From assembly GCA_037974665.1 (NCBI GenBank), contig CM075769.1, positions 19,923,139 through 19,987,138 of the forward strand: DNA of 64,000 bases. The letters run 5' to 3'. Below are positions 1-12,064 of the stretch, piece after piece (position 1 is the first letter of the stretch; the number at the start of each line of letters is the position of its first letter). Source of the stretch: Ehretia macrophylla (Eukaryota > Streptophyta > Magnoliopsida > Boraginales > Ehretiaceae). The position numbers and the translations under genes were made by a program. The notes beneath the pieces were generated by a model. That model made no database searches. It was not told the DNA's origin and saw only the letters and a program-made list of their open reading frames with translations.

Positions 1-803
1 AGCATAGAGACTTGAAAGACGTCATGAATCCTGCCCAAACTAGGAGTTTAGCCAACCAATAAGCCAAAGCACCAACTTTCTCAGTGATTTCAAATAGTCC
101 CACATATCTTGAACTGAGTTTACCCCCTTTATCGTGCAGAATCAAATGTTTCGAAGGAGAGATTTTTAGAAATACCCGATCACCCATGGCAAACTCCAAA
201 TCTCGGCGGCGCCTATTTGCATAACTCTTTTGCCGACTCTGTGCTGTAAGAATTCTCTTTTTGATAAGCTGCACATTATCAATCATTCTATTCATCTCAG
301 GAAATATAGTAGGGTCAATAGCCTTCATCTCTCTAACTTCATCCCAATATAAAGGAGATATGCATTTACGCCCATAATGTGCCTCATACGGCGCCATACC
401 GATAGTAGCTTGATAACTGTTATTATAAGTGAATTCCGCAAGTGGCAAATACCTCTCCCAACTCTTTCCGAAGTCCAGAATACAAGCTTGCAACATATCC
501 TCGAGTATTAGGATAGTTTTCTTAGATTGACCGTCAGTTTGAGGGTGATAAGAAGTACTAAAGCTCAACGTCATGCCCAAAGCTTTCTGAATCTTCTGCC
601 AGAACTGAGATGTGAATCTGGGATCTCTGTCTGACACAATACTCTTTGGAATCCCATGAAGTTTAACTATATTCTCAACATATAATTCAACTAGCTTGTC
701 AAGAGAATCGGTTTTCTTTGTAGCAATAAAGTGAGAAGTCTTGGTCAATCTATCAACAACAACCCAAACTGAGTCATTACCTTTCGAAGATCTCGGCAAG
801 TCT
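1..803 (-). pseudogene. Ty3/gypsy integrase core and C-terminal fragment (element Z)
   Basis: Read on the minus strand, this fragment encodes the integrase core from a DLPRSS-like segment through VWVVVDRLTK, SDRDPRFTS, YHPQTDGQS and the AEFTYNNSYQ and GRKCISPLYWDE blocks, then the GDRVFLKIS and FEITEKVGALAY blocks of the C-terminal region. Integrase joins retrotransposon cDNA to chromosomal DNA. The fragment has no upstream protease or RT and runs off the left edge. The usual catalytic glutamate of the GQSERT motif reads as lysine (codon complementary to 521-523), so the enzyme would be inactive even if expressed. It resembles the integrase tail at 27701-28194 but is a separate copy, because the two overlap in content. 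It is interrupted at 804 by an LTR in the same orientation. Confidence 0.85.
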
Positions 804-1070
804 TGTCATGCCCCAACTTGACCCCACTTACAATTAGTCAGGACGCAACAAAATTTCAGCAGTATAACGATTGTAACATGTATATCAGGGTATGAACCAT
901 CCCTTTATAATAACATACAACCAACTCCAAAGACCAACAACAACTCCACAATTATTTCAATATCATACAACACAACCATTTCCGTATATTAAACAACCAG
1001 TCAATAGTTCATTCATAGGTTATACGCCTCCATTCCAACATCAACTATACTCCAAACCATACACATGCAT

Positions 1071-1136
<66 letters not shown>

Positions 1137-1253
1137 TAGTCTAGCAACCTATTCAAGTTCCGAAAGTAAGACTGCTAAGCTAGCAACATCCAAACCACCA
1201 ACTTTAGATCATCTCATAAAATACAAACTTCTAAGTAAATACAATCCACTAGT
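804..1253 (-). mobile_element. LTR fragment of the element-C family (W), truncated
   Basis: The sequence starts TGTCATGCCCC and aligns by eye with the reverse complement of the end of element C's LTR (about 16640-17099): the CCCCAAC-T-GACC start, the GCAGTATAACGAT block, the AAGACTGCTAAGCTAGCAAC block and the AAATACAA-CCA-CTAGT end all match in order. It is therefore the 3' end of an LTR lying on the minus strand. It splits the integrase fragment on its left and is itself cut by element A at 1254. The rest of W is not seen to the right of A. Divergence from C is substantial, so this is an old copy. Confidence 0.75.
1073..1132. repeat. (TA)n microsatellite inside LTR fragment W
   Basis: About 60 bp of uninterrupted TA dinucleotides. 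The apparent open frame across it (892-1290) is only a translation of this repeat (alternating Ile and Tyr) and is not a gene. Confidence 0.97.
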
Positions 1254-3705
1254 TGTCACGCCCCAACCCAACCCCCAAGCTAAAGGTTAAGTCCGGACCC
1301 GACACACGGACAGAGTCTCCCCTGCACCGTGGACATTCTGAAAACCTGTAAACTCTCAAATAAGGTAATTACAAGGTAAACAAACTTTTCATGGCTATAT
1401 ATTTAAAGATTCAAGGCCATCCGAGCCTTGAAGCAAACAACAATTCCAAAACCACACAAGCATGCAAGTAACTTGTTTACAATATAGGCTATTAGCCATG
1501 CCATTCTAGGAGAACATTAAAACATACTTAGAAGATAAAACATTCTACATTAAGCCATTCACTCCCAAGCATGCAAAGTGAATTAAAGCAGAAACATAAG
1601 TTATTACAAGACCTATGTTCCCAATTCTACACTACAACTAACTATCCTTCAACTTCTTACAACAACCAACATATACAAGCCCTTAGGCCACAAAATAGAT
1701 ACACAAGTACCAAATGGAAACAAGAAGGCACAGCCACCTCAGAACAACACACAACAACTAGGGTAAGGGCTCCATCTGCACCTCTTCCTCCTCCACTACT
1801 ACCTCAACAAGCTGGGGATCACCCTCAGCATCTCCTGAAACATATATTGAGGTATGAGCAACCACTGTTGCCCAATGAGGGATATAGTCCCGGGGCGTGC
1901 AATGCAATAGGTAACACAGTTAAACAACAATAACAATTAGACAATTAAAGAAACAATGATAGCTTAAATAACCACACATTTAAAAGGATACATTTCACAT
2001 AACCCCTATACACCAATCTTCACTGGTCTTCATTCACGAACCACGATCACGATCACAATAAGCCGGCATAACCCCAAACACTCCAGTAGGTGTACTCCGG
2101 ATGTACCCTGAATCCTACGACCCAACATTCCCTGGAAATCTCCGGACCAGGCGAATGAGGGACTAGCGCACGGAGTTTGAATATCCACCGGCAAGCCCTC
2201 TGTCGCCCAGCCGATATTCAACACATCTGCCCCTGACACTATGGTTGCGCAACCACTATGCAATGCACTTTACAATGGCAAGTTCATGTCAATAATATAA
2301 GCAATAACACATAGGAGGATCAACAAAGTAGGTTGACTTCGATGTAGTTAGAATAGAAACAATTATATAAGCAAATAAGTCGTTTTACAAAGGGACATGT
2401 ACATGATAAACATGGAATCATACCGAAAGCTCCAAATCAACTTGAAACCACATATAAACACTCAAGAAGTCATGCCACAGGCTTAGAAGCGTGAGTCTAC
2501 CGAAATTGCCCCTAAACCCCTTTGTTTTTCAATCTATTTCTCTTCCAAACCAAAGTTAATGATTCAATTTTCAAAGGAAACTCTCCCAACCTTCTAACTA
2601 ACCCTCAAGGAACCCTTCCAACCCTCTAACTCATTCAAACGCCTGCCATTACCCCGAAAGCCCCAAATTCCCTCTTATGGCTTTAAACTACACATACCTT
2701 ATCCGGGCTTCAAACAAGGGTTATCAAAGCTTCTATAGCACCTAGGTAGCCTAAGAATACTAGAAGTGAAGCTCGAATCCACCCGGATTCGCATTAACCC
2801 CGAAACCCCTTTGTTAAAGTCGACTATTTCACGTTTTATGCGATTCTAGAGCAATGCAAGTGCACGGGGCTATTAGACTACCTCCATTAGCACCTAAGGC
2901 ATCTATTAGGAGTGTTGAATCAAGCTAATAAGTCACTATTCACCTCATAAATCAAACTAACGTTTCTAACTGTTTCAAAAGCGAAACGATGGCTCAAATA
3001 TGCTCTCTAGCATTCATACACATGGTATAATAGCATAGATAACTAATACAATAGCATTTGATCACATTTTCAACAAATCAAGAAAATAGCAACTATATTT
3101 CAAAATGCAAAAATAAGCCACGAAATCCCTCACCAATGCACGTAGGAGCACCTAGGAAGCTTGCACACACCCTAAACTACTTGCTCTAGGCTTGGCTTGG
3201 CTTGAATTGAAGAGTTGAAGATGAAAAAATTCCTCCCAAGTTTAAGAGGAGCTGTCGGGTTCTGCAGTGGCTTTTTCAGCTTTTATTTTTTTTTCTTTTG
3301 CATTTTATGAGCTTATAAGACTATATATTGACTAAGCTAAGGTGGGGTCTTGTTTGGGTGCTTAAGTGGTCTAATATAATGCGCTTAGTAAGCTTAAAAC
3401 GAGCCTAAAGTGAAGGATGTGAGCTAGCTAATTAATTTACCAAGTTTTGTTACGTAACACTATTCATTGAACCACTAAAAGCATTTTCTAAATGAGCTCT
3501 CCTATCGCCTCTAGCTCAGTTGCACATTTTTCCCACTACTCTAACAATTAATATGATTTAATAAAAATGCTAATTCACTAATAGAATGCAGTTTAAAAAT
3601 GGAGTGAATAGTAGTCACAGAAGTTAGTTAGTAAAGCACAGAAGTAAATGCGCAAACAAGGGATGCAATAGTAATTGAATGCATGGCTAAATCTCGGGCG
3701 TCACA
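1254..3705 (-). repeat. LTR of element A, left (3' LTR on the minus strand)
   Basis: It is bounded by TGTCACGCCCC at the left and GGGCGTCACA at the right (TG...CA ends), followed at once by a polypurine tract. It is about 2452 bp with no coding capacity. It aligns block by block with 25197-27686 and, reversed, with 38068-40425. It contains a perfect 14-bp palindrome, TGGTTGCGCAACCA, at 2242-2255 that is kept in the right LTR. Confidence 0.85.
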
Positions 3706-3722
3706 TCCTCTCCCCCTTAAAC
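3706..3722 (-). other. Polypurine tract of element A
   Basis: On the minus strand this reads as a purine run TTAAGGGGGAGAGGA directly before the LTR, the position where plus-strand DNA synthesis is primed in LTR retrotransposons. The matching tract before the right LTR is at about 27687-27702. Confidence 0.8.
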
Positions 3723-5550
3723 TAATTGCATCCACGCAATTCTTACATGATTCGGCGAATAACTCTGGATATCTCTCTCGCATCTGATCCTCTCTCTCCC
3801 AAGTAGCATCCTCTAACCCGTGATGATCCTACAGAACTTTAACCATCGGAATGTTTTTAGTCCTCTGCTGCTGAACTTTTTGATCAACAATCCGAAGACG
3901 TTTCTCTGTGTACGTCAAGGTCTCACTGATCTCTAGCGGTTCTGGCTCAAGTATGTGAGAGCTCTTATGATCAGTAAAGATTTCAAACTTGTTGCTCCAG
4001 AGATAATGACGCCATTTCTTTAATGCAAGAATGATAGCTGCAAGCTCAAGATCATGAGTCGGATAGTTGAGTTCATAGGGTTTCAGTTTCCTGGAAGCAT
4101 AAGCAATAACCCTGCCATTCTGCATCAGTACACAACCCAGACCTTCCTTCGAAGCATCACTATAGATCACCAGATTATCATAACCCTCAGGTAAAGCAAG
4201 AATATGAGCTGTAGTCAATCTCTTCTTCAATTCCTGGAAGCTGGCCTCGCATTTATCACTCCAGTCAAATACTGTTTTCTTCTGAGTAAGTTGAGTTAGA
4301 GGCCCTACGATTTTAGAGAAATCCTTGACAAATCTCCGATAATACCCGGCTAAACCAAGGAAGCTACGGATCTCCGTGACAGTTTCAGGTCGTTTCCAAG
4401 ATAGCATAACTTCAATCTTCGCTGGGTCAACAGAAATACCATCCTGCGAGATAATATGGCCAAGAAAAGCAACTTGCTTAAGCCAGAATTCACATTTGCT
4501 AAACTTTGCAAATAACTGATGCTCCTGAAGAGTCTGCAACACAATTCTGAGATGTTGTTCATGTTCTGTTTCAGATCTAGAGTAAACAAGAATGTCATCA
4601 ATGAAGATAACCACAAATTGGTCCAGAGAAGGACGGAATACCCTCTGCATTAAGTCCATGAATGCGGCGGGAGCATTAGTAAGACCAAACGGCAAGACAA
4701 CAAACTCATAATGGCCATATCGAGTTCTGAAAGCAGTTTTAGGAACATCATCTTTATTAATCCTCAGCTGATAATAGCCTTGCCTCAGATCAAATTTAGA
4801 GAACACCTTGGCGCCTTGCAACTGATCAAATAACTCTTCAATTAAAGGCAAAGGATATTTATTTTTGATGGTTACTTGATTAAGACCCCAATAATCAATG
4901 CATAAGCGAAGAGATCCGTCTTTCTTTTTAACAAATAGGACTGGCGCACCCCAAGGTGAAGAACTCGGCTGAATAAATCCCTTCTCAAGCAAGCCCTACA
5001 ATTAAACTCTCAATTCCTGCAATTCGGGCGGAGCCATTCTATACGGAGTCCTAGAGATAGGTGAAGTCCCCGGCAATAAGTCAATCATGAACTCTATCTC
5101 TCTATCAGGCGGTAACCCAGGTAATTCCTCAGGAAAGACCCCCGGAAACTCCCTCACGATAGGTACATCATTCAATTTCAATTGATCCACAGGTTGATTA
5201 ATCAAATATGCAAGATAAGCCTCACAACCCTTGCTCAATAATTTAGATGCTCTAATAGAAGAAATAATAGGAGTCCCAGTAGATTTTCTACTACCAACTA
5301 TTTTAAGTACAGGTTAGTCGGGCATTTCTAGATACACAATCTTCTTTCTACAATCAAGCTGGGCATAATATTTACTTAACCAGTCCATCCCCAATATAAT
5401 TTCAAAGTCACGGAAAGGTAGAATAATTAAATCGGCAGGAAAAACATGACCTTGAATATAAATATTACAAGCCTTGCAGATAGATTTGGTGACAAACTTC
5501 GGCCCCATAGGAGTGTAAACCACAATATCATGCAACAATTTATCATGTTC
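3723..5550 (-). pseudogene. Element A distal pol: protease end, RT, RNase H joined to integrase tail
   Basis: From 5550 down, the minus strand encodes a protease C-terminal half (MGPKFVTKSICKAC, DFEIILGMDWLSKYYAQLDC), the linker ending DRE-IEFMIDLLPGTSPISRTPYRMAPPEL, then RT with [24 protein letters not shown] and the active-site FIDD (complement of 4594-4605). RNase H begins at [15 protein letters not shown] and stops short at TDHKS. There the frame passes directly into the integrase tail [20 protein letters not shown], so the end of RNase H and nearly all of integrase are deleted. An in-frame stop near 3829 interrupts the chromodomain-like end (a Trp codon in the sister copy at 27810), and further stops lie near 4995. 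The protein cannot support integration. Confidence 0.85.
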
Positions 5551-6045
5551 CAACTGCTGTAATAACCCTGCGGGTCTCTGATGCTCAGCTTTAACTTTCT
5601 GGTAGGTGAAACATCTAGCCACATAATCAGCAATCTCCCTCTTCATATTATTCCACCAGAAGTTCTGTTTTAGATCTCTGTACATCTTTGTGCTACATGG
5701 TTGGATAGTATACTTAGAATTATGTGCCTCAACAAGTATTTCTTTCTTTAAAGCTGGCTCACTCGAAATACAGATTTTGCCCTTAAATTTGAGAATGCCA
5801 TCATCATGAAATTTGAAGTCCGACTCTCCCCCTTTAGACTTTTCTAAGATTTTCAACAATTGTGGATCAGTCTGTTGAGCTTCTCTAATCTTGGATAATA
5901 ATAGAGATTGAATCTGCAAACTTGCAAATTGAATACCAGAATTTGAAGTTTTAGGCTTCCATAAGCATAGTTCTTCCATGAACTCCCAATTTTTGATAAT
6001 AAAGCTAGCAACTGTAGCCTTTCAGCTTAAAGCATCAGTAACAAT
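5550..6045 (-). pseudogene. Element A integrase zinc-finger segment fused to a protease
   Basis: From 5979 down the minus strand encodes SDFKFHDDGILKFKGKICIS, then the H-H-C-C zinc-binding region (AHNSKYTIQPCSTKMYRDLKQ, FWWNNMKREI, VARCFTYQKVKAEHQRPAGLLQ). In intact relatives such as element C this is followed by the integrase core (KWEHITMDFV). Here it runs at about 5550 straight into a retropepsin-like protease (DKLLHDIVVYTPMGPKF). The expected catalytic DSG part of that protease is absent at the join. Its second zinc-finger histidine and a cysteine are altered (H to Q in TIQP; CLTC to CFTY). The right boundary is the LINE insertion at 6045/6046, beyond which RNase H sequence resumes at 9792. 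Confidence 0.8.
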
Positions 6046-9000
6046 TAGGTTTTATTCCTACTGTGGCTGTTCCCAGCTATGGTAATCTCCCGGATGATCA
6101 GGCCGGTCCTACTACCTGGTCAACCCAAGCTAGTTTCCCATGATTATTTCCTCTTGGAATATAAGGGGGTTCAATGCTCCCCTAAAGCAGAAAAAAGTGT
6201 TGAAATTTGTAAATAAATTTTCTGTTGATATTTTTTGTATTGTGGAAACAAAAATCAAGAAAGGAAATGAAAGTAACATAATCTCTTGCAGGTTTAGTAA
6301 TTATGGTTTCATCCATAATTACAATTGTTGCTCTACTGGCCGAATTTGGGTACTTTGGAACAAAAGTCTTTTTGATATTACTCAAATTGATGCTACTGAC
6401 GAAGCTATCCTTTGTCTGATTACATCAAAAATGGATAATACTCAGGTTTACGCCTGATTTGTCTATGGGGATAGTCTTGCTTCCAACAGGCAACTCCTAT
6501 GGTCTAAATTTGAAGACTGGAACACTCTTTGTGCCTCTGTCCCTTGGTGTATCATGGGAGATTTCAATGAAGTCCTTTCTCCGAATGACAAATCATCTCA
6601 TTTCCTTCCAAGAAGTGCTGCTGATTTCAGAAACTGCATCAATAATTGCAACCTCATTGATCACCCTAGCAATGGGCCTCTTTACACTTGGACAAATAAA
6701 AGTTCTAGCACTCATTTCAAGGCCAGCAAGCTTGATCGTGCCCTTGTGAATGCAGATTGGATGACTAGGTTTAATCATTCTAATCTCCATATTGAAATGC
6801 CTGGACCTTCTGATCATTGTCCTATTATTCTATATTCCTCTCTTCCTAGAACTTCAAGACCAAAACCTTTCAAGTTCTTCAATGCTTGGACTTCTCATGA
6901 TCTTTTCCTTGGTGTTGTAGAGCAGAACTGGAATTTTTATGTTGCAGGTTCTCTTATGTTTCGGCTTGTGCAGAAACAGAAAGCTTTGAAGCACGCTCTC
7001 AAGGCTTTTAATGTCTCACACTTCTCTAATATTCCTACTAGAGTTCAAAGCCTTCAAGAGGAAATCAATTCTATTCAACATTCTATCCTTGGTGGCAATT
7101 TTGATGAGCAGCTTATCACTCGTGAAAAGAATCTCCTGCATGAAGTTGAATCACTTTCAAAAGCTCATGATGAGATTCTCAAACAAAAGTCAAGAATTCA
7201 ATGGCTTCGTGAGGGTGACTCTAACACAAGCTTCTTCCACAAGGTTATTCGTGGAAGACAGGCTCGTAACATTATCACCAAGCTTACATGCACTGATGGC
7301 AGAGATACCATGAATGATGCTGAGGTGCGTGGTGAAATTCTTAATTTCTATACTATTCTTCTTGGTCCTGTTCAGAATTGGGGTGCTATTTCTATGGAGA
7401 ACATTCAGCCTTATGTCTCTAATTCTATTCCTTTGGAGGCCGCTAACATGTTAACTGTTCCAGTCACTGCTGATGAAATTAAGCAAGTTATGTTCTCTCT
7501 CAGCAGCAACAAGAGTCCTGGTCCTGATGGGTTCACTGCTCATTTCTATAAAATTGCTTGGAACATTGTGGGTAATGATGTTATTGAGGCTATTCTCTCT
7601 TTCTTTAGCTCTTCTTCTATTTTGAAGGAAATCAATTCTACTATTATTGCACTAACTCCTAAAGTTGATTCTCCTTTGATGGTCAAAGATTTTAGGCCAA
7701 TTTCATGTTGTAATACTATTTATAAATATATCTCTAAGATCATTGCCAACCGTATGAAGAGCTGCCTTCCACACATCATTTCCCACAACCAATCTGCTTT
7801 TGTGGAAAACAGATTAATTTCTGAGAATATTCTTATTGCAAAAGACATTGTGCGGAATTACTCCAGGAAGAATCTCACTCCTCGTTGCACTATGAAAGTG
7901 GATATTATGAAAGCATTTGATTCTGTCAATTGGGACTTCATCATCCTTTCTCTCAAGGCATTCGAATTTTCTGATATCTTTATTGGTTGGGTTCGAGAGT
8001 GTATCACAACAACTAGATTCTCTATTTTTATCAACGGGAGTCTTGAAGGCTATTTTCTAGGTACAAAGGGTGTTCGACAAGGTGACCCCCTCTCACCTTA
8101 TCTCTTTGTTATTGCTATGGAGATTCTTACCAGTATGTTTAATCAGCTCCATTGTACTAGAGATTTTCATTTTCATCCAAGATGTGCTAAGCTCAAGCTG
8201 AATCATCTTTCCTTTGCGGATGACCTTCTTATCTTCTGCAAAGCGGATGAACTTTCTGTTAGAAGCATTATTCGGACACTTGATAATTTTCATACAGTTT
8301 CTGGGTTAAGGTATAATCCTGACAAGAGTCAGATTTTCTATGGTAGTTGCACTCCTGATACCATTAATCTTATTAATGGCATTCTTGGTTTTGAAGAGGG
8401 TGAATTACCTGTTCGTTATTTGGGGGTTCCTCTTATTTCTGGTAGACTCCGTAAAAGTGACTGCCAAATGCTTCTCGACAAAATCTCTAAACGTATTAAT
8501 CATTGGGCGAATAGATGGCTTTCTTTTGCAGGCAGGCTCCAACTAATCAAATCAATCTTGTCCAGTATGTACTGTCACTGGATTAGCACACTTTTTATTC
8601 CTAAAGGTGTCATTTTGGATATGGAAAGAATGTTCAAAGCTTTTCTTTGGAGGGATAGTGGTCCTAAAATTGCTTGGGATCTTATTTGCAAACCAATTGA
8701 TGAAGGTGGACTTGGAATCCGTAGTATTGAGGAAGCCAATAAAACTGCTCTTCTTAAGCTTTTTTGGAGGTTTTACTCAACACGGGATACTCTCTGGGCC
8801 TCATGGGTATAGTCAAACCATATCAAAGATAAATGTATTTGGACACTCACTATTCCACAGGATATTTGTTGGACGTGGAGAAAAATGCTTCATATCAGGA
8901 ACTTGGCAAAAAATTCCACTACTCATCTTATTGGTAACGGAAATTTGACACATTTCTGGCATGATAATTGGCACCCTTCAGGTAACGTGTTACATGAATT

Positions 9001-9785
9001 TAGTGTTGATGTTATTTTTCCTTCCATCAATGCTCGTGTTTCTTATGTCATTCATGATAATAATTGGATCTGGCCTCATCATCCACCTTCTCTTGCCGAT
9101 CTCAACCCCTGCAATCTTATTGATTTGGCTTCCAATATTTCGGATTCTTTTAATTGGGCATATTGCAGAAATGGTATTTTTTCTTTCAAGGACAATTGGA
9201 ATGCAATTAGGAAATGTGGGCAAAAAATTCAATGGTTCAAACTTGTTTGGTTTCCTAATTGTATTCCAAAACACAGCTTCATCACTTGGCTTGCATTCCA
9301 GAACAAACTTGCTACTCGCCAAAGGCTTGTTTCTTGGGGGATTCAAGACAATTCAAACTGCATCTTCTGCTACTTGGTGTGTGAAACAAATGAGCATCTT
9401 TTCTTCGAAGGTTCATTCACAAAGAGAATCTGGAAACAGGGATTAACTGCACTCTCTGTTGGAACGTAACCGTAGAATTTTCAACTATGAAGCTCTTACT
9501 GAAGAACAATTATTGAACACCATTCGATATGAGGTTACTTCAAAGATCTTTCTCGGTCGTCGTTTCAACAACTCAACTCTAAACAATAGAACTCTGAACA
9601 GCTGGGGAGTTTAATTTTATTTATTCTCTGTTTTTGTTTTTCATCTCTTTGTGATCCAAGAAATTTTCTTGGACATTTTGCTTGTTTTTCCTTTTGCTTC
9701 TTTTGTTTTTCCACTTTGGTTTGATGTACTTTTGTTGTACTGTTCTTCTTTTTTAATAAAATCACACTGAATTAACAAAAAAAAA
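6046..9785 (+). mobile_element. LINE-1 type retrotransposon carrying ORF2 only (LINE1)
   Basis: A non-LTR element inserted in the RNase H region of element A on the opposite strand. It ends in AATAAAATCACACTGAATTAAC followed by about 11 adenines. The six bases AACAAT are repeated at 6040-6045 and 9786-9791, a short candidate target duplication. Removing 6046-9791 restores continuous element-A RNase H sequence, which supports these limits. Only 94 bp precede ORF2 and ORF1 is missing, so the copy is truncated at its 5' end. Its 3' terminal block is nearly identical to that of the ORF1-only elements at 45244-45280 and 52890-52926. Confidence 0.85.
6140..9600 (+). pseudogene. LINE ORF2: endonuclease, reverse transcriptase, zinc-binding tail
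   Basis: One reading frame from ATG 6140 to 9469 holds an APE-type endonuclease (SSWNIRG at residues 4-10, VETK, GDFNEV, SDHCPI), which nicks target DNA, then a non-LTR RT from about residue 450 (SPGPDGFTAHFYK, GVRQGDPLSPYLF, and catalytic FADD near residue 692, 8213-8224), and a zf-RVT region near the end (CIFC...NEHLFF). Two nonsense codons break it: TGA at 6455-6457 and TAG at 8810-8812, both with homology continuing in the same frame. At about 9466 the frame shifts and an internal segment is missing: the typical C-terminal RNRRIFN...EEQLLNTIRYEV follows only in another frame to about 9613. The frame is otherwise well preserved, suggesting a fairly recent loss. No RNase H domain is seen. 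Confidence 0.88.
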
Positions 9786-9853
9786 AACAATATTGGCCTT
9801 ACCTAGCAGGTAATTAATAGTGCAGTTATAGTCCTCAAGTAATTCCAGCCAAC
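9786..9853 (-). pseudogene. Element A RNase H fragment between two LINEs
   Basis: Minus-strand translation gives WLELLEDYNCTINYLLGKANI, the end of a gypsy RNase H. The segment ends with the 17-bp sequence AAGTAATTCCAGCCAAC (9837-9853), which recurs at 12065-12081 on the other side of the second LINE. Confidence 0.85.
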
Positions 9854-12064
9854 ACGGTTAATTCAAAGCATGGGCATCAGAATGTTGGTAAAAAAAATCA
9901 GCTATTCGGATGAAGAATGTCCAAGGTACGGGCCCCACAATTATTCAGCCCATTGCGCAGGCTCCTCAATTCACGGCTGAGCAATTAACTTTGCAATCGT
10001 ATCGTGCCCAACGTGCTGGTCCATCTTCTAATATCACTCACGTGATTCCACAAAAGCAAAGTGCTAATGAATTGATGGCCCCCACACCCATCAATCAATC
10101 CAACTTTAGTGAGCATGCTAATATTGACCTTGCAATTTCGGTTAGCAATGCTTTGCAAGATGGCTTGGCTGAAATTCAAAGCCAACACTTGGGCTCACTT
10201 TCACATGGCAATATTCAACAAGTTGCTTCAATTAATAATTCTCCATCCTTTGGCACACTTGGAAAATCAGAAAGTACTTTTCCTTTACCACATGGGGATG
10301 TTTTGAAGTCCTCCTTTTCAGTCGAAGCTAGGCAGCAAATTGGGAAACATCATACCCTACTATCTGAAATAGCACATGGGAATTCAAGTGTCTAGCTTTC
10401 CAGCCCATTCTTGCAACGCTCAAATTTTTTTCTTGCAGATGATTCACTGGATGAAACTATTCCCCTATCTCCAAGAGATCACATCAGTGCATTTTATAGG
10501 GACCATTCGATCGTTGCTCCCTCTGATCCAGTTAATGGCCATCAAACTAATAAATCCTTTTTGGATAATTTCCCTGCTCTTCCTCATGTTTCCTCAAGAA
10601 ATTCTTCTTAGACAGCAAGGACGGATTCGCCTAAGCAGCATTTGCCATCACAACCAGACGTTTTGCCAATATGGGGAGCCAAATTCCTCCTTCACGGAAA
10701 AACTGGAAAGATTTCTTTGTGGGTAATCTGCAAAGCTCGCTCAAGCTTGACTTCTTCGCCTCTGATGAAAGCGATGAAAATGGGGAACCAATTGCTTGCC
10801 CTCCCCAGGAAGTGTATAATGAAGGTAATATCCTTTGGGATAATTGTCTTATTGGCCAATTTATTGGTAAACCACCTCCATTCTTTCTTATAGAGACCAT
10901 GGTGAAAAATCAGTGGAAAAAGTTTGGCCATGTGGATATTAAGTCTACAGCCAAAGGTCTGTATGTGTTTAGTTTCGAGAATCCATCCATTTGTAATGTT
11001 GTTTTGGAAGAATTATGGCATGTCAATCACAGGCCTCTTCTCTTACGTAAATGGGATCCGAATATCCAACTTGTTGATTTCAAAGCTGATTGGGTACCAA
11101 TGTGGATAAAACTCAGAAATGTTCCAATTTCTCTTTGGACAAGAGCTGGTTTGAGCTATATGGCCAGTACTATTCACTATCCTTTGCAAATGGACTCTGT
11201 TACTGCCTCTAGGAATCATCTTCGGTATGCTCGGGTTTGCATTGAAGTTAATCTCGAGAAGCCTCTCAAGGATACTACCAAAGTGAAACTTCCCAATGGA
11301 CAACTTGCTTTAGTCGATATTGAGTATGCTTGGAAGCCCCAAAGATGTAGTCATTGTAATATTATTGGTCATAGCTCCAATAATTGTCCCACTTATGTTC
11401 CGACAACCAATGATTGTGTTGATCCTCTTGTTGCTGTTGTTGTGGAGCCCAAAGGCTCAGATTGGAAAACTGGTAGTAAAAAGAAGCAGAATGCAAAGCG
11501 TAACAAGAGTCGGGGTACCCAAGCCAACAACCAAACTTTAGAAGCCCAGAACAAAAATCAATATGAGATTTTGAGTTCAAATGAAAATATGAATGTGGAA
11601 GCTATTGCTAGCAAGCTGGAAAATGATAACCATCGTGGTCAGAAAGATATTGCATTGAAAAAGATTGCCTCTTCAAAAGGCTCGGTTCCATCAAAGGAAA
11701 TTAATGATCAAGTTCAAGGTAAAGGTACTTTGAAGTTTAACAATATGGAGAAAGGAGAATCCTCCAAGTATCACAGTAAGGGATGGAAACCTTCTCTCTC
11801 GAAGGCCTTTAATGATTTCATGAAACATAATATCCCTCCAGATTTAGAAGATAGTACTTTTGATTTTTAGAGCTAAGGGGGCTTTGGGCTCTAACGATCT
11901 TTGTGTCTTATGGGTTTTCCCTGTTTTCTTTGTAGGTTCTTTGTTGGTTTCTCTGTAATTTTTTTTGTCTTTCTCGATCTTTGATTTGTTCATTGATCAT
12001 TTTTGTACCATATACCTTGTTTTTTTTTGGCAATGATATTCACTGATCTATCCAAAAAAAAAAA
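9854..12064 (+). mobile_element. ORF1-only LINE (LINE2) with 17-bp target duplication
   Basis: It is flanked by a perfect 17-bp direct repeat, AAGTAATTCCAGCCAAC, at 9837-9853 and 12065-12081. It ends in a run of about 14 adenines, the last of which overlap the repeat. The 3' end AATGATATTCACTGATCTATCC is a diverged relative of LINE1's end. It encodes only an ORF1-type protein followed by about 190 bp of T-rich 3' UTR; there is no endonuclease or RT between the ORF1 stop and the poly(A). The 5' end lies inside ORF1 compared with the copy at 49544. Confidence 0.88.
9910..11870 (+). pseudogene. LINE ORF1 protein (DUF4283 and CCHC zinc knuckle), broken
   Basis: This is the nucleic-acid-binding ORF1 protein of plant L1 elements, which coats element RNA. 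The N-terminal part (9910-10611) is Gln/His/Asn/Ser-rich and lies in one frame interrupted by TAG at 10393-10395 and 10609-10611. A frameshift near 10676, next to a GGGG run, moves into the frame of the conserved part: NWKDFFVGNLQSSLKLDFF, DNCLIGQFIGKPPPFFLIE, FGHVDIKS, VNHRPLLLRKWDPN, PMWIKLRNVPISLW (DUF4283), then CSHCNIIGHSSNNC (C-x2-C-x4-H-x4-C), then a Lys-rich tail ending at TAG 11868-11870. It is homologous to 42124-45042 and 49802-52741. Confidence 0.85.

Noticed and set aside
892..1290. Open frame with a long Ile-Tyr repeat (also 40997-41179, 47310-47525, 59080-59289)
   Set aside because: Translation of (TA)n microsatellites inside LTRs; no domain and no start context.
804..3705. Treating 804-3705 as a single LTR
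   Set aside because: A second TGTCACGCCCC terminus at 1254 and homology of 804-1253 to a different LTR family (element C) show two elements.
3829..4992. Possible integrated pararetrovirus because of RT/RNase H
   Set aside because: Domain order with integrase pieces, LTRs, a polypurine tract and a primer site identifies a Ty3/gypsy retrotransposon; no movement-protein or virus-specific motifs.
6593..6817. Minus-strand open frames opposite LINE and gag-pol genes
   Set aside because: Shadows of the coding frames on the other strand; no homology of their own.
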